Position numbers and translations under genes: made by a program. DNA of 64,000 nt from Prorocentrum cordatum (taxonomy: Eukaryota; Sar; Dinophyceae; Prorocentrales; Prorocentraceae): the NCBI GenBank assembly GCA_963575745.1, contig CAUYUJ010002114.1, positions 363,005 to 427,004 on the forward strand, written 5' to 3'. This document shows, piece after piece, positions 9,656 to 20,088 of this stretch. The notes below the pieces were generated by a model that was given only the letters and a program-made list of their open reading frames with translations, was not told the DNA's origin and ran no database searches. Within the stretch, counting starts at the first letter, position 1, and each line of letters opens with the position of its first letter.

Positions 9656-12297
9656 ATGTGCGATGAAACAGAGGGCGGCGGGGCATCTGAGGTCGCGGCC
9701 GCAGCGGCGGCCGACGTGAAAGAGATGCGCATGAGCAACGAGCTTAGGGCCCGTCACAACACTGGCGCGAAACAACGGGTTCCAGCGCGATTGCCGGGGC
9801 CACACCCCGCTAACAGGGTGGGTGCGTTCCCAAATTGTTCCAGAGTGCGTTCGCTGGCGTGCGAGATCATCTGCGTCGGGTTCCACCAGGCGGAAACCGA
9901 TTTCGAGGGATTGTGCGCCGGGGACTCTCCCGTGGAGAAGCAAAAAGGCTTGGCGGGGTACACCTCGTTCACGCAGAACTGCAAGGACAAATCCAAAGGG
10001 TGCCTTAAGGATATATTCTGCAGCAGTGACGCCGAAGTTCCCTACGGCACGCTTTCGCACTCGCATTTGGCAATCAGTCTGCGGGCCATCGACGCGGGGG
10101 CAAAGTGGGGGACCCCTACAGACGACCTGACCCCTGCGAAGGTGGCAATGCTGCAGCCCATGTGCGAGGTCGGCACAGGCTTGCTGATGATGTCCGCAGT
10201 GGCGGACAATAACCCTGTGGCGCAGAAACTCGTGCAGGAGGGGATGCTCTACGAGGTGCGGGGCCCTGATGTCATGCTCGGCGAACAGAACTGCCCCATC
10301 ATAGCCCAGGCCATTCATCGGCCACAGGCGTTCTCCATGCGGATGTCGGAGGTGGAGGCGATGAAAGTGCTCTCCTCAGATATCAAGAGCGCAAAGGCGG
10401 GCGGCAGCGACGCAATCACCTACGAGAGCGCGACGCAGGCGGCAGGTGCCCGACTGGGGAGCTCCCCCTCCGACCCCTCCTTCTGCGACCCTTTCAACTG
10501 CATCCTGAACCTGGGCGCCGATGGAGGCCCCCACATGCGGGAACTCATCGGCTTCGTCGAGACGTGCGTCAATTCTGCTACGAGAATGTTGCGCCTGTCT
10601 GCGTTCGGCCTCGTGTGTGGTGTGTGTGGTGTGTGTGTGTGTGTGTGTGCGTGTGTGCGCGGGGGGGCGCGCAGTTCCCCCGCGCGAAGGTGGCCATCAT
10701 CATGCGGGCCTACAGGTTGCCGCCCGGGAAGGCTTCCAAACAGACGGGGGCGCCAAGCTGGCGCATCGAACCCGAACCTGCGTGGAAGCAGCGAACCCTG
10801 GAGCCGCAGTCGCGGCTCATGGAGGACGTTCTCCACGCGCACCACGTGGCCCTGAGAACCGAAATCGCGAAACACCTGGACAACGACGCCTCGGCGGTGG
10901 TTCAGTTCCTGACCAACATCAACATCCAGCGCGCCAGCGCTATGGCTGTCGTGGTCAAGGGGGCCGACCCCTCGACGGCGAAAGCCCGCGAGGCGCTCTT
11001 GCAGGGGCGCAGGGCGGCGCACGCGAACGCCCTACTGACAGAAGAAGCTGCCGAGCTCATGGCAACCGTCCAGGCGCAGGAGGACTGGGATTGGTTCGAC
11101 TTTGCAACGTTGCCGCCCGAACAAAAAAAAAGGCAACCGCGACGTCGGCCCAGGAAAAGGGGGGCGGGCCCGCCGCGCGGCCCGCGGTGATCGCGTTCAA
11201 CGCGATCACTGGGCGCCCCGAGAACGAACAGACCACCGCTGTGAAAGGGGGAGAGGCCAGCAATGCGGCTGCCACTGCCAGTCGCGGAGTGGTCGGGCTA
11301 GGCAGCCGCCAGGGACATGGGCAAGAAGGAGGCCTACATGGGAGCGGTGCTGCAGGTGCTACGGGAGAAGCACTCGGCGCTCTGTTCGCGCGGTGAACAG
11401 GGCAGAGAATCGAACCTACCTGTGGCCCTGACCCGCCACACAACGAGCAACAAAGTGAAAGTGCGCACCAAAGCCGCAGTGGCGGCTGGCAAACTCGCGT
11501 TGTGGCCACGCGCGCCGAAGCAGAACAAAGCGTGGGGCGCGAGCAGCCGCAAAGACAAGGTTCACGTGGAAGTGTGGGCCAATAACCCAGAAGAGCCTGT
11601 GAGGACTTCGTTCTACATACATCCAGAATTTGCCGCGCCCGAAAGCAAGGCGCCCAACGATGTGGAGGGGGCGGACCCCGCTCAACGAGAGTGGGAGTGG
11701 GCGGGCAAGGAGTCCATGCACCCCTTCTGGAACGTGACGAAGCTCACTGCCGAAGAGCTTGAAACGCGAAGCGTCACTGAAGCAGAGGCGGGGCGAGCGC
11801 GTTTTAACGTGGAGTTCGCGCCAAAGGAAGTGAACATAGTCATCTGCGGTCGGGTCATCTGCGTCCGAGTCCCAGTGGCGACCAACGCGGCGGATCTCCA
11901 GGCGGGCGAGGAACTGATCATGGAAGACGCACATGTGAAGAAGAAGAAGAAGAAGAAGAAGGAAGCGGCCCCGACGACTGGAGGAAAACCGCGAAGAAGG
12001 CCAGAGCGGAGCCGAAGAGCCAGCCGCAGCATCACAAAACCGCGTTCGACGAAAATGGCCGCCAGGACATCTGAAGAGGAGGACGCAGTGGCGCCCATGC
12101 CCCGATGGACGCAGCGGCGCCCATGCACCGACGCTGGCGGGGGCGCAGACACGGCGACGAGAACAATGAGGATCGCAGGCGCGCTGAAGTGGGGGTTGCG
12201 CCCTCTCTTTCCTCTCTCCCCCCCCCCCCGCCCCCCCCATCCTCCCTCCAGCCCCCCTCGGGCGGCCCTCCGCACTGTGGTTCTGCAACTCCTCTAA
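9656..12297 (+). CDS. Unrecognised two-exon protein, frameshifted in its C-terminal half
   Basis: From ATG 9656 (MCDETEGGG) the frame is open to 10612, then a 62-bp GT-AG intron, then open to about 11190. The protein has Cys-containing segments (EIICVGFHQAETDFEGLC, CKDKSKGCLKDIFC) and helical stretches (SRLMEDVLHAHHVALRTEIA). Around an A9 run (11122-11130) the likely frame shifts, then shifts again near 11315 to a segment starting MGKKEAYMGAVLQVLREKHS. This continues through IHPEF, MHPFWNVTKLTAEEL and RFNVEFAPKEVNIVICGRV to a Lys run at 11938-11962. That end resembles, from memory, a recurrent dinoflagellate protein of unknown role. No convincing stop is seen, and the frame runs into a C run and foldback at 12220-12347. 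It holds hairpin motif copies at 9697, 10191 and 11472. It may be part of a mobile element. Confidence 0.5.
10613..10674 (+). other. 62-bp GT-AG intron made of GT repeats
   Basis: The donor is GGCCTC/GTGTGTGG and the acceptor is GCGCGCAG/TTCCCC. Splicing joins LSAFGL to FPRAKVAIIM in phase 0. The interior is almost pure GT with a G run. Very short for an intron, but both junctions keep the frame. Confidence 0.65.
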
Positions 12298-12347
12298 GAG
12301 GAGTTGCAGAGCCCCGGGCGGGGTGGGCCGCCCGAGGGGGGTTGGCG
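12249..12347. repeat. Nested foldback element around TCTGCAACTCCTCT palindrome
   Basis: The outer arms CCCCCCTCGGGCGGCCC and GGGCCGCCCGAGGGGGG flank an inner 29-bp near-perfect palindrome at 12282-12310 (TCTGCAACTCCTCT, then its complement). The inner palindrome family recurs three times in tandem at 23279-23372. Confidence 0.8.
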
Positions 12348-13366
12348 CCGATGGGGGCCGCCAGGTGCTTCGAGGGCGCCGGGGGGAGGACGCGGGGGAG
12401 AGGGGGAAGAGACAAGCTAGGTGCGCTCGCGTCATATCTGACGCACCGCCCCCCCCCCCCCCCCCTTACCATGGCGTTGATTTTCTCTATCCGCGGACGC
12501 GTGTCGTAGCGGACCTGTGGCTCCGCGCGCGCGTGCGTAGTGGGTGGCGGTGCACGTGCGTGCGTGCGTGAGTGTGTGCGTGGTTGTCGTGGTGGTGGTG
12601 GTGGTGGTGCTGGTGATGGTGGTGGTGGTGCTGCTGGTGGTGGTGGTGCTGGTGGTGGTGGTGTTGGTACTGGTCCTGGTGCTGGTGGTGGTTGTAGTGG
12701 TGGTGGTGGTGGTGGTGGTGGCGATGGCGGTGCGGCGCGGCGGTGGCGGGCGGATGGGCGCGCGAGAAAAAAACCCGCGCTGGGGCGGGAACGCCATCCT
12801 GAACGACGGAGGCCAAACACCGATCCGAAAATGAGGCCCACGCTGCAGCGGGAGCACGATTCGGAACGATTCGGAAGCAGAAATGAGGCTGGCGCCCCAA
12901 CGAGAGCAGCATTTTGGGAAAAAATGACGCCGGCGCCTCAGCGAGTCGTTTCCTGGGATTTCCCAGGGATCCTGCGTGTAAAAAACAGTGCGCGGAGGGC
13001 GCGCGGCCATCGCCCAGACGCCATCAGGGGAAGAGGGAGAGTATTTTCATATTGAGTAATTGTGGAGGAGGAGGGAGGAGGGAGGAGGGAGGAGAGAGGA
13101 AAGAAGAGAGAATACAGAGGTGGGAGGAGGAGACGGAGAAGGAGGAGGAGGAGGAGGAGGAGGAGGACGGGTTGGAGGAGGACGAGGGGGGATGTCGGAC
13201 GAGCAGTGCGGGGGCATGGTCTGAGAGAGGGGTGACGGGCAGCGCCGTGTGGCAGGATGGTGAGCTGGAGAGCAATGCTGCGCGGTGCAACCGCAGCGCG
13301 TAGGCTCCAGCGCATTCGCTCGTTCCCTTAGGCTCCGCTTGCGCGGCGGGCGACGCAGCGGCGTTC
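12348..13366. other. Intergenic microsatellites
   Basis: It holds a poly-C run (12448-12466), a GGT/GTG tract (12575-12725) and a (GGA)n tract (13062-13175). No gene is supported. Just before the next gene is a pyrimidine stretch ending TTCCCTTAG, which could be a splice or trans-splice acceptor for the ATG at 13367. Confidence 0.5.
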
Positions 13367-14404
13367 ATGGTGAAGGCGAAGACCCAGCGTGTTACCCCCC
13401 AGTGGGAACCCGCGCAGCTGACCGACCGATTCTGCGTCTGGGGCGGTCGGTTGACAGAACCGCGCCCGCTCTTGGAGACCAAGGAAATATCTACCATCGC
13501 AGGGCGCCTGAAGTTCGTCCACTTCTCTCTGGGCCTGCCGTGGGTACAGCATGCGCTCGGCTACGCGCTCAGGTGTGACCGCGGGGGCACGGGGGTGGTG
13601 CAGGGGCGCGTGCGGAGGGAGGTCGTGGACGCGTTCAAGGCCCGAGCGCGAGCCGAGGACGCCGCAGTGGCGGCTGGCGAAGACGACAATGGAGGAGACG
13701 CCGTGGACGCCATGGGCGCCCTGCTCGACCTGCCCGATGCCGCAGCGGAAGATGCCGCATCGGCAGCGAAAAAGAAACAAAAGGTGCTGGGGCGCCTCGT
13801 TGTTTGTTCCGTGCGTGAGAAGTGCCCGCTCGAGTTCCCCGATGCGACGGACGAGAGAGAGGTGTGCCTGATCTCGTTCAAGAAGAACGGGTACTGGATC
13901 CGCGAGACGGACGCGCCCTGGCTCTTCGAACGGCTCAGGTCCGAAAGTGATATGGCGGGGGCCCCGCTGATTCAGAACCCAGACGACGACTGCGCCGCAG
14001 TGGCGGCTGCCGCCAGCGGGGCGGACTCGCAAGATAGCTTGCCCTCTGGAGAGGACGCGGGCTCACATACACAGACAAAAGCCGCCAATCCACCAGCTCC
14101 TGTAGGCCAGGCGGTCAGTGCCCAGGACACCGTGCACGCTGGCTACACGCGCCGATGGCCGTTCCCCACCAAGGAATGCAAGGGCGCGTGGGGGGGAACG
14201 GCCACGCGCGCAGGGGACTTGCCCGGGGTGGTTGTCGCGTGCCAGCTGGCCACCTTCAACCGCGCGAAGTGGTTGCAGGTCCACAGTGGCGACGAGCCCC
14301 CCTGCGCGTGGCACAGGGCCAGTCATCTGCAGAAGAAGGAGGCCTGCAGGCTCTACCTGGAAGCGCACGTGGCCGCGTTGCTGCAACAATGTCCCGCGGC
14401 CTAA
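13367..14404 (+). CDS. Unrecognised 345-residue protein
   Basis: An intact ORF from ATG to TAA, beginning MVKAKTQRVTPQWEPAQLTD. I do not recognise a domain. A globular N-terminal part (FCVWGGRLTEPRPLLE, LKFVHFSLGLPWVQHALGYA) is followed by an Ala/Asp-rich segment with hairpin motif copies at 13661 and 13994, both reading AAVAA. A second globular part follows (REKCPLEFPDATDEREVCLI, GYWIRETDAPWLFERL), then a Ser/Thr-rich linker and a C-terminal domain with W and C residues (RRWPFPTKECKGAWGG, KWLQVHSGDEPPCAWHRASH). The stop is followed at once by another hairpin copy (14405). Its position between two broken genes and the shared motif suggest it belongs to the same plus-strand unit. It is one of the few uninterrupted long frames here, so probably a real product. 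Confidence 0.6.
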   Translation: MVKAKTQRVTPQWEPAQLTDRFCVWGGRLTEPRPLLETKEISTIAGRLKFVHFSLGLPWVQHALGYALRCDRGGTGVVQGRVRREVVDAFKARARAEDAAVAAGEDDNGGDAVDAMGALLDLPDAAAEDAASAAKKKQKVLGRLVVCSVREKCPLEFPDATDEREVCLISFKKNGYWIRETDAPWLFERLRSESDMAGAPLIQNPDDDCAAVAAAASGADSQDSLPSGEDAGSHTQTKAANPPAPVGQAVSAQDTVHAGYTRRWPFPTKECKGAWGGTATRAGDLPGVVVACQLATFNRAKWLQVHSGDEPPCAWHRASHLQKKEACRLYLEAHVAALLQQCPAA

Positions 14405-14450
14405 AGCCGCAGTGGCGGCTCCGTTGGGTACCTCGCCATTGTCCTGCGGG

Positions 14451-14746
14451 GGGGCGGGGGGGGGGGGGGGGGGCGCGCTCGCCTTGGGGCCTTCATGGGC
14501 GAGTCGCGGCGGCGCAGGCGCCAATGCCAACGAGACCCATTCGCAAAGTCATGCTTTGACGGTCCGTGAGGAAAACGCAGCCCCTGCGCCCGCCCCCCCT
14601 TGCTTTTCGCTTGCTTCTCCGCCTGCTCCTCTGCGGCCAGTGGCCTTGCCCCCCATTGCCCTCCGCAGCGCGCCTCTTCCTGCTTGTTCGTCCGCGACGC
14701 CCTTTTAATCAGCGGGCTGCGCGCGCGCAGGGGGCCTGCGCGAAAG
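14451..14746. other. Poly-G run and GC-rich spacer
   Basis: A long interrupted G run (about 14450-14474) follows the 13367-14404 gene. No supported ORF lies between it and the ATG at 14747. Confidence 0.5.
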
Positions 14747-15512
14747 ATGCCTGCCAAACGCCCGCCAGACCAGATGGCACATGCGGATGCACGCTCCGCA
14801 GCCTAGGTGCACGATGGCACGGCGTGGGCGTGTTCACGGGAGAGAAGTTCGAGTGCGAGTGGGATGGCGCAGTACGGCAAGACAGGGATGGTAAACATCT
14901 GTCGCCGCAGTGGCGGCGCCGAGGTGCCTGTGGGTTTGTTGAAGGTGCGCTGCTGCTTGCACGATCCGCGCCGGGCAGACTGGCCAGCGACCCAGTTTGG
15001 CATCGCCCCCCCCCCCCCCCCGCCATGCATCTCCGACCGACAGATTGGCGCCCGCCAGGGGCAGCTGGCCCTTGGAAGGGGCGCAGCCAGCGCCAGCTGC
15101 CGCAGCGCTTGGGCCGGCGGAGCCAGCAGCGCCGCAGCCAGGGACGGCGGCTCCGCCTCTGCCACCCCCAAATGAAGCACCACCGCCAGAGCTACAGCCA
15201 GGGGGGCAACCCCGCCACGCGCAGACGAGGTAGCGCCAGCTTCAGCGCCGCCAACGCCAGATGAGCCAGCGCCAGGGCCGCCAACGCCAGAGCCCAACCC
15301 TGATGAGCCAAAGCCTGAGGAGGCAGAGCCAGGGGTGGTAGAAGGGGGCAGAGGGGGCAGAGGAGGCAGAGGAGGCAGAGGAGGTAGAGGAGGCAGAGGA
15401 GGCAGAGGAGGCAGAACCAGAGCCTCAGGAAGCCAAAGAGGCAGAGGAAGCGGAGTCTGGGGACTCCGCAGCCCCCCGCCCACGCCGCCAGCCACAGGGG
15501 CTCCTGCTGTAT
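14747..15512 (+). CDS. Pro/Glu-rich and RGG-repeat coding stretch, broken
   Basis: An ATG at 14747 opens MPAKRPPDQMAHADARSAA, meets TAG at 14804-14806, and continues in the same frame (VHDGTAWACSRERSSSASGM, then a Cys-containing segment KVRCCLHDP). After about 15000 the plausible frame changes to a Pro/Glu-rich linker (PPNEAPPPELQPGG), then across a G6 run near 15209 to PTPDEPAPGPPTPEPNPDEP. It then enters about eight RGG or GRGG units (15338-15415) and ends at TAA near 15510. RGG boxes usually bind RNA, but no structured domain accompanies them. It may be the N-terminal part of the following DDE protein rather than a separate gene. A hairpin motif copy lies at 14903. Confidence 0.35.
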
Positions 15513-15822
15513 AATTGGCTGCAGAGGCGAGCTCCCTGCACCCGCCGCCAGCGGAGCCCGCGCCGGCCCCTCCGCGACGTCGAGCTGCGGCCCCCCCCTT
15601 GGCCAAGGGACAGGGTGGGCTCTTCGAATACGGCTTTCAGTGCAACGATCCCCCCTCAGCTGGCCTTGGCCTTGGGTCGAGCGAGCCCGCCGCCGGAGGC
15701 GGTGGACGCGGGCGCGGGGGCGGTGGGATCGGGCCCCAACCGGGCGCCGACAGGGCGCCGCTCAGGGCCGCAGTGGCGGCCTCGACAGGGCACCGCTCAG
15801 CGCCGCATTGGCTGCCGCTGTG

Positions 15823-18800
15823 CCGCTCAAAGTGCTGGGTCTGGCTCGGGAGATCCTCGCGAGCGGCAAGTGCGTCGGGCGCGCCGCCTTCGTGCTCTTT
15901 GGCCTGCGCTACAACGTTCGCCCACTGATGCGGGGGGGGGGAACCTCATGGACCTCCGTCTACGCCCCCTGAGCGCTGGAGACCTGTTGCGCGCCCTGCG
16001 CCGTGGAGGGCGTGGCGCGCGTCCTCCGACCAGGCGCGACGTGGTCCGCAGTTGCGGACCTTCTGCCCGTGGGCGATCTGAAGGATGCCATGGGCCAGCC
16101 AGTCAATTGCCTCCAGAACGTCAATCACTGGGTGGCGGCCGTGATCAGTGGCGGTGGTCACGAGGGCGCAGAGGCGGCCGACGAGATGAACAAGATCTAC
16201 CAACATCGGGCGCGCTTCGTACTCGGAACTGTCTGTGACGGCGACTGCGGCATTGACGTCATGACGCAGATGCTGGAGCTGCCCCAGAACGCGGAAACCC
16301 GTGCCCGCATCCGCAAGGAGCTCTACGAGCACGTCATGAGTCGGTACAAGGAGCCCTGGCGGCACGGAATGTTGGTGCCCACCCAAGAGCTCACAGCGGA
16401 GCAGGTGCAGAAGTTTCGGGAGTCCGAAGGCGACCACCACGACCCTTGTTTCGAAGATCCCGGTGGCGGAGGGCCACGGGCAGGATGGGGCATGCGGGGC
16501 AGGGGAGGGGGGCGTTTCTCAGACCGCAGCGGCGGTCACCCACCCGCCTGCGCACGAGAAGGTCCCCGCGGGGTCAGCGACGTCGGCGCGGCGATGCCCA
16601 TCGCCGACAGACTGCCCATCCCCGCGCAGGGAGAACAGGTGGCCGCGCACAAGGAGAGCCAACTGGCACCCAAGAAGCCCGAGCACGGCGCACGAGTGAG
16701 GCGGCGCATCAACCCGCACATGATCCGGGACCGCGACATAGTGTGCAGGGCGTGCACGCAGCACCTGCAGGAGAGCGGGTGGGACGGCAAGGGGACATCT
16801 TCATATCGCTCCAGGAAGACGTTCTTGGCCAAATTTGAATGGCCCAAGGGGTGGAAGTATACCAAACAGTCGTGCACCTTGTCTAACTGGCATACAAACT
16901 GGAAGAAGCGATCCGACGGCGGAGATGAAGATGTCAAGGGTAAAGGCTCCAGGAGACGCCGCAGTGGCGGCGGAGGGGCGCCCCGCAAGTGCCCCTGGCT
17001 GTCGAGCGCCCTCTACGAGTGGTGGTCCCACATGCGCTACGCCGCGGACTGGAAGCGCGCCACTGCTGGAGTTCCACGGGAGCAACGACAGCGGAATATC
17101 GCCAGGTGCACGCAGGCTCCCTCGTCTTTTCGTCCACCTCCCCGTCCTCCTCCTTCTCCTCCTCTGATTCCTCTTTGTCCTCCAAGTCCAGTTATTATCC
17201 TTCCTCCCCCGCAGGCCCTGCTGGTCACCAAAGCCAAGGACCTGCTCACGACGTGCTGCTCGGAGGCACTGGTGCGGGGGATCAGGCCTGCGGCGCCGCA
17301 GTTGCGGCCCAGGTGGTTCAATAGGTGGCGGGGGAACTACGGGCTGAGCTTGCGCAAGCCCAATCGCAAGTACGAAATCTCGAAGCGGCTGCTCGCCTCG
17401 CGCTTCGAGACCATGATACTGAACGTCGCGAGGGCGAGGGCCGCGGCAGAGAAACTGCTCGGGCACGACCCGCACGTCCTCAACTGGGACCAGAGCCCGT
17501 TCCACCACAACGAGTCGGGGACGGCGTCCACGAAGACCCCGGCCGTCAAGGGGTCCATCGTTCCACTGATCGAGGGACGCGACGACAGCAAGGCCAGGTG
17601 GACCGCGCACCTGCGCGCCCCCTCGGACGTGCAGGACTTGCAAGAGAACGAGCCGCCCCCAGCAGAGTTCATGTTCAGGGGGGGGTGACAACATCAAGGC
17701 CGCCCTGGAGGCCCACGTCTGCAAAGAAGGATACGGCGCCTGGGTGTCCGTGTCGACTTCCGAGAGGGGCTCCTACCGACTCGAGGACGTTGTGGCGTTT
17801 TTGCAGAAACACCTGCAGGAGCCGTCATCATCACCGCAGCGGCGGTGGCGCATCCTGATGGCAGACGACCGCAGCCCGCACAAGGCAGATGCAGTGCGCC
17901 GATTCGCTGGGCAGCGCGGTTGGGTGATGCTAGTGCATGGTGGAAAGGCGACGCCCGCGGCGCAGCCCGTAGACGCGGACTTGAACCAGCACGTGGAGAG
18001 GCTCTACATGGCCCTGGAGATGGCAGCGCTGTTGCAGCAGATGGCCGACGGCCATCGAGTGCCTCAGTTGCGGCGACAGGAGTGCGTCGATCTCATGGCG
18101 CAGTGCTCCAAAAGAGGAAGTTGCACGTCGACGCGGCAACGGGGCCCCTGAAAACTGGGATCCGCGTTCCCCTCGATGGCAGCAAGGACCTCGAGATTTG
18201 CCGCGAAGCATTGCATGCGTGGGTCGACGGAGGTCTCAGGGACAAGGTCAACGCCGCAGTGGCGGACGCGCGGGGCGAGTGCCAGAAGAGGCGGTTGAAG
18301 TGGAGTGGCAACGATGTCTCCCAGCTCGTGCACCCCTACGAGAAGAACTGCCAAGCGGGCCGCGTCCTCGAGGCGTTCGGCGATTAGACGTTGGACCAGG
18401 ACCGCGAATGTGACACCGAGCAAGGGCAGGAGACAGCGGAGCAGTTCGCGGACGATTCTGGTCTCGATTCCCGCGCATGAAAAATGGAAGGGCGGGACGA
18501 GGCTGTCGAGGGCGCGTTCGGCGATTCCGACGGCGAAGGCGAGCAACAGGCCGCAGTGGCGGCCGAAGGCGGTGGCCCGTCAGCAGGGCCACGGTGGACG
18601 CTGAGACTGCCGAGAAGGTCGCGCAAGCGACCTCGACCGCGCAAGCCCCGGAGGAAGCGGAAAAAGTGTTGCGGGAGGCGGGCTGCATGAAGGGAGCGCA
18701 GGATTGCCGCCGCAAGATGGGGGTGGCCCTGAAGCGCACGCGTGAGCTTGCTCGAGAGGACGACGGCCTGTTGGAAGCGCCCCATGCCCAGTGGGCCCAC

Positions 18801-19338
18801 GAGGAGGCGCAGCAGGCCAAGCGCCGCCGCGTGATCGAGGACGCGAGCGCTATGACGACCACGCTGCGGCGCATCAAGCGTCAGATCGTGATCGCCGACA
18901 ACAGGAGGAAGGCGGCCTTGGACAAGGCGCAAGGCGTCGAGGCCGCAGCGGCGGCCAAACACATGGTTCTCCAGTACAGCACCGACGACCTGAGAAGAAG
19001 GGGTCCAGAATGGCTGCGCTGACACACCTGAAGAAGCTCAAGGGCGCCCTGTCGGCACAGCAGCTCCTCGAGTGGGAGTGGTTCAGGCGCGCGTGGGATG
19101 ACGACATGAGGGCCCGGCACGGCCAGACTTCCCGAGTTCTTCGCGGGGTATCTCCAGCACGTGAGCAACGAGATGGCGCAGGGCGATGGGGGGGAATTCT
19201 CTCGGTTCGTCCACAACGAGTCGCAGCGCCTCCTCCAGGGCCGCGAGCACGGCAGCGGCCCGCTTGCGCTGGTCTTTCCCGTGGAAGCCGCAGCGGCGGC
19301 CCCTGAAGCCGCAGCGGCGGCTCCTGACGGAGGCTGAA
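15823..19338 (+). CDS. DDE-superfamily endonuclease (transposase-like) protein, frameshifted
   Basis: Segments in order: LKVLGLAREILASGKCVGRA; FVLGTVCDGDCGIDVMTQML (16200s), matching a conserved block of a large dinoflagellate family; a Cys/His-containing basic middle (VCRACTQHL); then the catalytic core. Its acidic residues are in NWDQSPFHHNESG (Asp codon 17488), ILMADDRSPHKADAV (17864-17869) and AAQPVDADLNQHVERLY (17972-17980), the DDE/D layout of pogo- or CENP-B-like transposases. The C-terminal helical part ends with EWEWFRRAWDDDMRARHG and a Glu/Ala tail, TGA at 19336-19338. At least five frame changes occur (e.g. the G8 run at 17678-17685, near 18110, 18600 and 19128), and TAG at 18385 and TGA at 18478 lie in frame. 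A 99-bp GC-AG intron is at 17116-17214. Family assignment is from memory. It is probably not translated intact. Confidence 0.65.
17116..17214 (+). other. GC-AG intron flanked by GCAGGC repeats
   Basis: The sequence CGCAGGC occurs at both ends (from 17111 and from 17210). Removing GCTCCC...CCCGCAG joins ARCTQ to ALLVTKAKDLL. The interior is a CCT-rich pyrimidine tract. Its length is a multiple of three with no stop, so retention would keep the frame and insert a Pro-rich segment. Confidence 0.55.
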
Positions 19339-20088
19339 GGGCAGCTCGCGGAGGCGCGCGTGCGCCGACAGGAAAACAATTACCTCATTGCTTCATTAAT
19401 TCATCATCGCTCATGCATCACCCTCCCCGCATACAACGCCGCCAACACCACCAACGCCACCGCCACCATCATCATCGTCATCATCATTGCCACCATCATC
19501 ATCATGATCATCAACATCCACCCCTTTTCGCCTCCCCCCCCCCCCCCCCCCCCCCCCCCCCATCCACCTTGTCCTCCGCCCCCCCATCCCCCCCCTCGCC
19601 CCCCCCCCCCCTCTCGCTTTCCTCTCCAGGGGGGGGGGGGGGGGGGGGGGGGAGAAGAAGACGAGGATGAGGGGGGAGAAGAGGAGGGGGGAGGAGAGGA
19701 GGAGAAGGAGGAGAAGGACGAGGAGCATGAGGAGGGGGACGAGGAGGGGGAAGGGGGGAGGGGGGGGGGGGCGATGAGGAGGGGGAGGAGAGGCGGCGAA
19801 AAGGAGTGGATGATGATGATCAGGATGTTGATGATAATGACGATGATGGTGATGATGATGATGGCGCATCCACATATTTAATTAATCATGACTATGTTGA
19901 GGATCCTGGTAATGATGATGATGATGATAATGGCGATGATAAGGGTGATGATGATGATGATAATGATGATGGTGAGGGTGATTTATTTTAAGATCATCCA
20001 CGTCATTGCCCCCCGTTCCGCCGCCGTTTCGGCTGCAGTGGCGCCCTCGGGCGAATAGGCGCCACCTTCCGACGTGCAGGCAGCCCCC
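19339..20088. repeat. (CAT)n, poly-C/poly-G, (GGA)n and (GAT)n tracts
   Basis: CATCAT units (19455-19520) lead to a C26-like run (about 19536-19562) and a 23-bp-plus G run (19630-19652), which could pair. Then come a GGA tract (19655-19780) and GATGAT units (19805-19985). No gene is seen. Confidence 0.85.

Noticed and set aside
10613-10674. Readthrough of the GT repeat as coding (VCGVCG)
   Set aside because: Good GT-AG junctions and frame-consistent coding on both sides favour a short intron.
13732-13775. Extra hairpin copies such as TGCCGCATCGGCA
   Set aside because: The loop and arm lengths differ from the family, so it was left out of the count. Similar weak sites at 12090, 15803, 18063 and 20031 were also excluded.
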